This document shows, in pieces, positions 6,194 to 10,789 of a DNA stretch of 10,789 nucleotides. Source of the DNA: Cellvibrio sp. (GTDB lineage: Bacteria > Pseudomonadota > Gammaproteobacteria > Pseudomonadales > Cellvibrionaceae). Position 1 is the first letter of the stretch. Every line of letters begins with the position of its first letter. The stretch is taken from the NCBI GenBank assembly GCA_021323495.1, contig JAJQJO010000098.1, positions 1 to 10,789 of the forward strand, written 5' to 3'. The notes below the pieces were generated by a model, which was not told the origin of the DNA, did no database searches, and worked only from the letters and a program-made list of their open reading frames with translations. The position numbers were made by a program, and so were the translations under genes.

Positions 6194-6589
6194 ATGAAAA
6201 TTGAACACTTTGCCATTAACGTAAAAGATCCCATCGCTATGGCGGCCTGGTATGTGGCGCATATGGGTTTAACTGTGGTGCGCAAACAGGATGGTGGTGC
6301 CAATACCCATTTTCTCGGCGATGACAGCGGTGATGTGATGTTGGAAATTTATAATAATCCGCCCGACCAGGTGCCCGACTACGCCAATATGAATCCGTTG
6401 CTGGTGCACTTGGCATTTGTGTGCGAAAACCCGATAGAAAAGCGTGCCGAACTGGAAGCGGTTGGGGCGAGCTTTGCGGAAGAGGTGCATATCAAAGATG
6501 GTTCGCATCTGGTAATGATGCGGGACCCTTGGGGGCTGGCAATCCAGCTGTGCAAGCGTGGCAATAAAATGTTGCGTTGTCAGCAGTAA
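6194..6589 (+). CDS. VOC (glyoxalase/dioxygenase fold) family protein, function unknown
   Basis: The 131-residue product is a small single-unit vicinal-oxygen-chelate protein built from two beta-alpha-beta-beta-beta modules. The first begins KIEHFAINVKDP and the second begins around LLVHLAFVCEN, ending RDPWGLAIQL. Residues in the usual metal-ligand positions are His5, Glu51, His72 and Gln118. The last is Gln where many family members have Glu, which still allows metal binding. There is no signal peptide, so it should act in the cytoplasm. The substrate cannot be told from sequence. Its place between the pnt operon and the convergent kdgK suggests a link to uronate or keto-sugar metabolism, but this is inference. 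The ribosome site is weak and the ATG choice rests on the domain beginning at once. Confidence 0.85.
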   Translation: MKIEHFAINVKDPIAMAAWYVAHMGLTVVRKQDGGANTHFLGDDSGDVMLEIYNNPPDQVPDYANMNPLLVHLAFVCENPIEKRAELEAVGASFAEEVHIKDGSHLVMMRDPWGLAIQLCKRGNKMLRCQQ

Positions 6590-6612
6590 AAAATATTTTA
6601 TTATTTTCATGT

Positions 6613-6641
6613 GTATTGCGCAGGAGAATCCCGCGCAATAC
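6613..6641. terminator. Stem-loop between convergent VOC gene and kdgK
   Basis: GTATTGCGC (6613-6621) and GCGCAATAC (6633-6641) form a perfect 9-bp stem with an 11-nt loop. It sits in the 61-bp gap between two genes that converge, the usual place for a shared terminator. On the leftward (kdgK) transcript the hairpin is followed only by a mixed A/T stretch, and on the rightward transcript there is no T run, so the terminator call is moderate. Confidence 0.5.
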
Positions 6642-6650
6642 TAACAAGGC

Positions 6651-7592
6651 CTATGCGCCAAGTTCTTTATCAAAAATAGCCTTATCGATAATGGCACCGC
6701 GATGACGAATAATAATCCCGGCGCAGCGAATGCCCTGTTTGGCAGAGTCTTCGGGTGATTTTTTCAGCAGGCGTCCCGCTAAATAACCGGCATTAAAAGT
6801 GTCGCCGGCGCCGGTAGTATCAATTACGCCTTGTACCGGTGGAACCGGAACGCGAATTTCTGCATCGGGAGTAATGATAATTGCATCATCGGCGCCGCGC
6901 TTTAACACCAGCTCGGCAAGCGCAAATGATGCATAACGTTGCTTGCAGCCTTCAACGCTGTCATCGCCCCACAGGAGTTGTTCGTCATCGAGTGTCAACA
7001 GTGCGATATCGGTGTATTGCATGATTGAGAGCATCGCCTGTTGTGCTTCAAATTTGTCGCGCCACAAGCGCGGGCGGTAATTACTGTCGAATGCCACAAT
7101 CACATCTTGCTGGCGTAACTTATGCAAACTGTTATACAAAAATTCGCGCGATTTCTCGCCGATAATCGCAAGGGTAATACCGCTCAGGTAAACACAATTG
7201 CAATTAACCAGTTTTTGGCAGAGCTGGTCAGCAGCTTCCTGCGATGCAAACAATTCGCGCGCCGGAGCCTCTTTCCGCCAGTAAAAAAATTCGCGTTCAC
7301 CATCCGGCGTATTGCGAATGATGTATAAGCCAGGTGACCGGCCGGGTAATTGCTTGATCATGCCAGTACCAATTTTCTCATTGGCCATGCGCTGCATGAT
7401 TTGCTCGCTATAAGGGTCTTCGCCGAGCTGGGTTACGTAATCAGTTTTTAAGCCCAGGCGTGCCATATACACAGAAGTGTTGTAGGTGTCGCCCGCAAAT
7501 GATAAGGCCATAGTTTCACGGCCATTGTTGTCGTTGGTGGGAAATGGAGCCAGCTCCACCATGACTTCGCCAATTGCTGCTATGTGTGCCAT
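6651..7592 (-). CDS. kdgK: 2-keto-3-deoxygluconate kinase
   Basis: KdgK phosphorylates KDG, the product of UxaA, to KDPG for cleavage by the Entner-Doudoroff aldolase. The 313-residue product is a full-length PfkB/ribokinase-family kinase. It has the N-terminal IGEVMVEL strand, the substrate-site region SFAGDTYNTSVYMARLG (31-47) with the Asn/Asp pattern of the family, FDSNYRPRLW (168-177), which is characteristic of KDG kinases, and the ATP/anion-hole motif DTTGAGDTFNAGY (258-270) with catalytic Asp264. Fructokinase or adenosine kinase would lack the NYRPxLW pattern. ATG at 7590-7592 fits the family N-terminus, with GGA about 9 nt upstream. It is divergent from the uxuB-type gene, so the two probably share a control region. 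Confidence 0.94.
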   Translation of the reverse strand: MAHIAAIGEVMVELAPFPTNDNNGRETMALSFAGDTYNTSVYMARLGLKTDYVTQLGEDPYSEQIMQRMANEKIGTGMIKQLPGRSPGLYIIRNTPDGEREFFYWRKEAPARELFASQEAADQLCQKLVNCNCVYLSGITLAIIGEKSREFLYNSLHKLRQQDVIVAFDSNYRPRLWRDKFEAQQAMLSIMQYTDIALLTLDDEQLLWGDDSVEGCKQRYASFALAELVLKRGADDAIIITPDAEIRVPVPPVQGVIDTTGAGDTFNAGYLAGRLLKKSPEDSAKQGIRCAGIIIRHRGAIIDKAIFDKELGA

Positions 7593-7886
7593 TTGAATAA
7601 TTCCGGGAGTGATTTTAATTGGTATTTAATGAAATTTGCTATTTTATAAAGCGGTGTTGGTTTGGTTTTTAAATCAATTTTTACATAAATAAAATCAGCG
7701 CAAAATATACCACTGTTGCGGATCGAAAAATAGAAATTTATCGGTAATATAAAAATTCGTTGCGATAAAAAAAATCGTTTTTTAGCGTGAATAATATGCC
7801 ATGGATTTACAGACAGGTTTACAATGTTGGCCATTGTAAGCGTGAATATTTCTGTGTTGCAAAATCAACCCTGCTGGATTTTTCCA
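7593..7886. promoter_or_regulatory. Divergent promoter region between kdgK and the uxuB-type gene
   Basis: This 294-bp stretch is strongly AT-rich. For kdgK, a leftward TATAAA lies opposite 7644-7649, but no well-spaced -35 is seen. For the reductase, TTTACA (7680-7685) with AATATA (7704-7709) is a weak rightward pair at 18-bp spacing. A 21-bp inverted repeat at 7819-7839 lies near the reductase start. A run of eight A, TCG and six T occurs at about 7767-7783. Promoter positions are tentative, but the divergent arrangement is certain. Confidence 0.45.
7819..7839. promoter_or_regulatory. 21-bp inverted repeat, possible operator or leader hairpin
   Basis: TTACAATG (7819-7826) and CATTGTAA (7832-7839) are exact reverse complements with a 5-bp centre (TTGGC). 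It lies about 50 bp before the preferred start of the reductase gene (7887) and covers an alternative ATG at 7824. It does not match the operator pair at 793-838 beyond a shared TTACA, so a different regulator or an RNA hairpin would be involved. Confidence 0.4.
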
Positions 7887-9377
7887 ATGAACCGTTTGAA
7901 TCAAAAGTTATTAAGTGATCTTCCGAAAGATATTATTCTGCCTGCGTATAACCGTACAGTGCTCAAGCCCGGCATTGTACATCTGGGGATAGGTGCATTC
8001 CATCGCGCGCACCAGGCGTTTTATACCGAGGCAGTATTGAATAAATTCGGTGGCGATTGGGGGATTGTGGGCAGCAGCTTGCGCTCCGCCAGTGTGCGCG
8101 ACCAATTAGTGCCGCAAGACTGTCTCTACACTTTGGTGGAGCGCTCTGGTGATGGCGAAAAACTGCAAGTTATCGGCGCGGTATTGGATACCCTGGTTGG
8201 TCCGGAAAATCCTGCCGCACTGGTTGAGCAAATGGCCAGCAGCAATATTAAAATTGTTTCCCTCACCATTACCGAAAAAGGCTATTGCCACGATCCCGCA
8301 ACCGGCAATTTAAACCTTGCACATCCGGATATTATTCACGACCTTGAGTGTCTTGATCGCCCCGTATCAGCCATCGGTTTCCTTGTTGCGGCATTAAAGC
8401 AACGCTTTGATAAACATCAAAAGGCCTTCACCTTGCTCAGCTGCGATAACTTGCCCAACAACGGTGAAGTATTGGAAAAGGTCATAACCCAATTTGCAGC
8501 AAAAATTTCACCGGAATTTTCCGCCTGGATTAAAGCCCATGCCACTTTTCCCTGCACCATGATTGACCGCATAGTGCCTGCTACTACCGACGATGATCGC
8601 CGCGATATTGAAGCGCGCCTGAGCATAAATGGTGAGAGCGTGCGCGATGAGGGCATGGTGGTATGCGAACCATTTACCCAATGGGTTGTGGAGGATAAAT
8701 TTGCCGACGGTCGCCCCGCGTGGGAAAAGGTGGGTGTGCTTCTGGTCGACGATGTGCGCGTGTTTGAAAAAATTAAATTGCGGTTATTAAACGGTGCGCA
8801 CTCCACCATGGCTTACACTGGCTACCTCTCCGGGTTTCAATATATCAGCGAAGTGATGGAGCAGCCGGCATTTGTTAATTTAGTAAAAACGTATATGGCG
8901 CGCGAGGCGGGCGAAACGGTTATTGCTCCGGCGGGATTTGATATCGAGGCCTATAAGCAGCAATTGCGTGAACGTTTTTCTAATAAAGCGTTGAAACATC
9001 GCACCTGGCAAATTGCAATGGACGGTTCACAAAAATTACCGCAACGGTTATTGGAAACCCTGCGCGAGCAATTAGCGGGCAATGGGCATATTGATATTTT
9101 ATGTTTGGGTGTGGCTGCCTGGATTCGCTACGTGTCGGGAGTTGACGAAAAAGGTGTAGCAATTGAAGTTTCTGACCCGCTCGCAAAAGAACTGCGTGCG
9201 GCCTGCGATGCAAATCAAGGTGATCCCGCAGGTATGGTAAAAGCGGTAGTTGGTATCCAAAAAGTATTCGGTACGGATTTGATCAACGAAGCTCGTTTTG
9301 TTGCAACGACTACTGAATGGCTTGAGCGATTTTATGTCAAAGGTGTTTTGGGATCGGTACAGGATGCATTTAAATAG
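7887..9377 (+). CDS. uxuB: Fructuronate reductase / mannitol dehydrogenase family protein (UxuB type)
   Basis: This is a polyol-specific long-chain dehydrogenase that reduces a ketouronate with NADH: fructuronate to mannonate in classical UxuB, or possibly tagaturonate to altronate here. The 496-residue product carries GIVHLGIGAFHRAHQA at 29-44 (nucleotide site), SLTITEKGYCHDP, SCDNLPNNGEV, FPCTMIDRIVPATTDDD, and KLRLLNGAHSTMAY with the catalytic triad Lys297, Asn302, His305, matching Lys295/Asn300/His303 of Pseudomonas mannitol 2-dehydrogenase. RTWQIAMDGSQKLPQR follows. ATG at 7887 is preferred because the family begins M-x-RLNQ; ATG at 7824 (AGACAGG six nt upstream) would add 21 unrelated residues but cannot be excluded. 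It resembles UxuB far more than E. coli UxaB, but UxaA, not mannonate dehydratase, is the nearby partner, so the substrate is uncertain. Confidence 0.9.
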   Translation: MNRLNQKLLSDLPKDIILPAYNRTVLKPGIVHLGIGAFHRAHQAFYTEAVLNKFGGDWGIVGSSLRSASVRDQLVPQDCLYTLVERSGDGEKLQVIGAVLDTLVGPENPAALVEQMASSNIKIVSLTITEKGYCHDPATGNLNLAHPDIIHDLECLDRPVSAIGFLVAALKQRFDKHQKAFTLLSCDNLPNNGEVLEKVITQFAAKISPEFSAWIKAHATFPCTMIDRIVPATTDDDRRDIEARLSINGESVRDEGMVVCEPFTQWVVEDKFADGRPAWEKVGVLLVDDVRVFEKIKLRLLNGAHSTMAYTGYLSGFQYISEVMEQPAFVNLVKTYMAREAGETVIAPAGFDIEAYKQQLRERFSNKALKHRTWQIAMDGSQKLPQRLLETLREQLAGNGHIDILCLGVAAWIRYVSGVDEKGVAIEVSDPLAKELRAACDANQGDPAGMVKAVVGIQKVFGTDLINEARFVATTTEWLERFYVKGVLGSVQDAFK

Positions 9378-9398
9378 ACGCGTATTTCTCAACATATA

Positions 9399-9469
9399 TT
9401 CCCAAGCGGAGCTTGGGGCCGGGGGATAACGCGGTTTGATTTTTCTTGTTCCCAAGCTCCGCTTGGGAA
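9399..9469. repeat. REP/BIME-like pair of inverted hairpins
   Basis: TTCCCAAGCGGAGCTTGGG (9399-9417) and CCCAAGCTCCGCTTGGGAA (9451-9469) are exact reverse complements, 19 bp each, 33 bp apart. Each also folds alone: CCCAAGC/GCTTGGG around GGA in the first and TTCCCAAGC/GCTTGGGAA around TCC in the second. Two head-to-head REP hairpins of this kind form a BIME. Such elements are spread by RAYT (TnpA-REP) transposases encoded elsewhere. It begins 21 bp after the uxuB-type stop and may also stop transcription or protect the upstream mRNA. Confidence 0.75.
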
Positions 9470-9516
9470 TGCAGGTTTCTCTCATTGCCCTTCATTATGA
9501 ATATAGAGATAAGATA

Positions 9517-10620
9517 ATGGTTGTTCGTTCGGCGTATTTCCTTGGCTCTTTTTTTTCAGTAATGCTGGTTATCGCTGGTTGCGCGCATCATCCCCAATCC
9601 CGCTATGAAGCATGGGTTGATCCCGCTGGGAAACCGGTTGCTAATCGTTTCACCAGCATCCAGGCAGCACTCAATGCGGCTCCTTCAGCATCAATAACGC
9701 CTTATAAAATACATATTGTTGCCGGCGATTATTACGAAAAACTGAATATCACCAAACCCAATATTCACTTGATAGGCGAAAACGCCAGGACCACACGAAT
9801 TTATTACGATGTCTACGCGGGAAAAAGTTATGCAGAGGGAAAAACCTGGGGCACACCTGGTTCGGCGACCGTAACTATTCACGCGGCAGATGTCCAACTG
9901 CACCAGCTCACCATCGAAAATTCTTTTGATTTTTTGCGTAATGATGCACTTGCTAACGATGATGCAAAACGGATTGCACATTCCCAGGCAGTGGCACTGT
10001 TTTTAGATGCAGGCAGTGACCGGGTTTTGGTGCGCGATTCAATATTGCTCGGTTATCAGGATACCTTGTTTGTTAATTCAGGCCGCAGCTGGTTTGATAA
10101 AAGTATCATTGCCGGCAATGTCGATTTTATTTTTGGTAAAGGCAACGCGCTTTTTACCGATTCGGAAATCCACACGCTCGAGCGTGGTAAACCGAATGAT
10201 CCCTATGGCTATCTAGTGGCTCCCTCCACACAAATTGCGGACGAGTTTGGTTTAACTTTTATTGACTGCAAGCTCACCCGTGCTGAGCTTGTGCCGGATA
10301 ATTCGGTTCCCCTTGGCCGCCCCTGGCATCCCACTACCCAATTTGTCGATGGTCGCTATGCCGACCCCAACGCAATTGGCAAGGCCGTATTTATTAATAC
10401 CTGGATGGATTCGCATATTACACACGATGGCTGGTATTCCATGAATGGTACCGCCAAAGACGGAACCAAAATTCCTTTTTTACCGGGGGATGCGCGGTTT
10501 TTTGAATTTAATAGTATTGGCCCAGGTGCAGCGATTAATAATAAGCGTCGCCAGTTAAGCGACGCAGAAGCAAAAAATTATACGCGCGAAAAAATATTAG
10601 GTGATTGGCAAGCAGAATAA
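9517..10620 (+). CDS. Pectin methylesterase (CE8), outer-membrane lipoprotein
   Basis: This enzyme removes methyl esters from homogalacturonan, making it accessible to polygalacturonases. The 367-residue product has a lipoprotein signal with IAGC and Cys22; Ala at +2 suggests the outer membrane. The beta-helix domain starts near RFTSIQAALNAAP. CE8 catalytic residues are all present: Gln181-Asp182 in GYQDTLF, Asp203 in GNVDFIFG, and Arg268 in LGRPW, close to Asp178, Asp199 and Arg267 of Dickeya PemA. The lipoprotein form recalls Dickeya PemB. ATG at 9517 is chosen because the signal peptide starts at once there. An upstream TTG at 9436 in the same frame would run through the REP hairpin and place 27 residues ahead of the signal. 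The ribosome site is modest (AGAGATAAG). The 3' end overlaps the convergent fbp gene by 24 bp. Confidence 0.93.
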   Translation: MVVRSAYFLGSFFSVMLVIAGCAHHPQSRYEAWVDPAGKPVANRFTSIQAALNAAPSASITPYKIHIVAGDYYEKLNITKPNIHLIGENARTTRIYYDVYAGKSYAEGKTWGTPGSATVTIHAADVQLHQLTIENSFDFLRNDALANDDAKRIAHSQAVALFLDAGSDRVLVRDSILLGYQDTLFVNSGRSWFDKSIIAGNVDFIFGKGNALFTDSEIHTLERGKPNDPYGYLVAPSTQIADEFGLTFIDCKLTRAELVPDNSVPLGRPWHPTTQFVDGRYADPNAIGKAVFINTWMDSHITHDGWYSMNGTAKDGTKIPFLPGDARFFEFNSIGPGAAINNKRRQLSDAEAKNYTREKILGDWQAE

Positions 10621-10789
10621 AATTTCCGAGGAGTGTAAATAACCTAAACACCTGTCCACTTCATTCGCAGAACCTAGAATTACTGCAACGCGTTCATGCA
10701 ATTGTTGCGGTTGGATATCCAAAATACGCTGCTGTTCACTCCAACCTTTTCCACCTGCATTTTCGATCAAGAGCGACATGGGGTTGGCT
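10597..10789 (-). CDS. fbp: Fructose-1,6-bisphosphatase class I, C-terminal part (cut by window edge)
   Basis: The minus-strand frame enters from the right edge and ends at a TAA (10597-10599). The visible 63 residues include ANPMSLLIENAGGKG, RILDIQPQQLHERVAVILGS and NEVDRCLGYL, which correspond to the C-terminal block of class I FBPase (ANPM, EQAGG, RILDIQP, LHQRVPVILGS, EVER in relatives). The enzyme converts fructose-1,6-bisphosphate to fructose-6-phosphate in gluconeogenesis, required when cells grow on uronates. An internal ATG at 10777-10779 is not the start, because the frame and the family match (ANP) continue past it. The last eight codons lie opposite the end of the pectin methylesterase gene. 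Membership in the pectin regulon is not implied. Confidence 0.85.
   Translation of the reverse strand, partial: ANPMSLLIENAGGKGWSEQQRILDIQPQQLHERVAVILGSANEVDRCLGYLHSSEILFCLPIT

Noticed and set aside
9436..9516. TTG at 9436 as the start of the pectin methylesterase
   Set aside because: The extension would be translated from the REP hairpin and would bury the lipoprotein signal behind 27 residues.
1..10789. CRISPR array, tRNA, rRNA, transposase, phage or defence genes
   Set aside because: No regularly spaced repeats, tRNA-like cloverleaf, rRNA segment or corresponding protein family was seen on either strand.

Overview
The window looks like a pectin/galacturonate utilisation locus of a saprophytic gammaproteobacterium. 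The best guess is a Cellvibrio-type organism (Cellvibrionaceae). This rests on outer-membrane lipoprotein pectinases, a split pntAA-pntAB-pntB operon, moderate GC with very AT-rich promoter regions, and REP-like hairpins of the CCAAGC/GCTTGG type. The genus is inferred from overall resemblance, because no search was possible.

Layout from left to right. The 5' end of a minus-strand GH28 polygalacturonase-family gene (Tat-type lipoprotein, GTG start at 435) runs off the left edge. Next is an 843-bp intergenic region. It holds a possible remnant ORF (571-714, minus), a perfect inverted pair of LacI-like operator sites around a TATAAT box (793-838), and a structured stretch ending in a strong intrinsic terminator (1091-1115). 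After it come uxaA (altronate dehydratase, 1279-2799), a 104-bp element with long inverted-repeat ends (2818-2921), the pntAA-pntAB-pntB transhydrogenase operon (3129-6008) with its terminator, and a small VOC-family gene (6194-6589). kdgK (KDG kinase, minus, 6651-7592) is convergent with the VOC gene and divergent from a UxuB-type reductase (7887-9377). A REP/BIME-like hairpin pair (9399-9469) precedes a CE8 pectin methylesterase lipoprotein (9517-10620). The C-terminal part of a class I fructose-1,6-bisphosphatase (minus, 10597-10789) runs off the right edge and overlaps the esterase gene tail to tail.

How the genes fit together. The esterase removes methyl groups from pectin and the GH28 enzyme would cleave the resulting polygalacturonate; both appear anchored to the outer membrane. 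Inside the cell galacturonate is isomerised (isomerase not in this window), reduced by the UxuB-type enzyme, dehydrated by UxaA to 2-keto-3-deoxygluconate and phosphorylated by KdgK to feed the Entner-Doudoroff aldolase (not in this window). Transhydrogenase can exchange NADH and NADPH during growth on oxidised sugars, and FBPase is needed for gluconeogenesis from the triose and pyruvate products. The last two links are inference from gene neighbourhood.

Most of the window is recognisable metabolism. The least explained parts are the structured, terminator-containing segment in front of uxaA, the VOC protein of unknown role, the unidentified ORF at 571-714 and the two repeat elements. No CRISPR array, transposase, tRNA or rRNA was seen.
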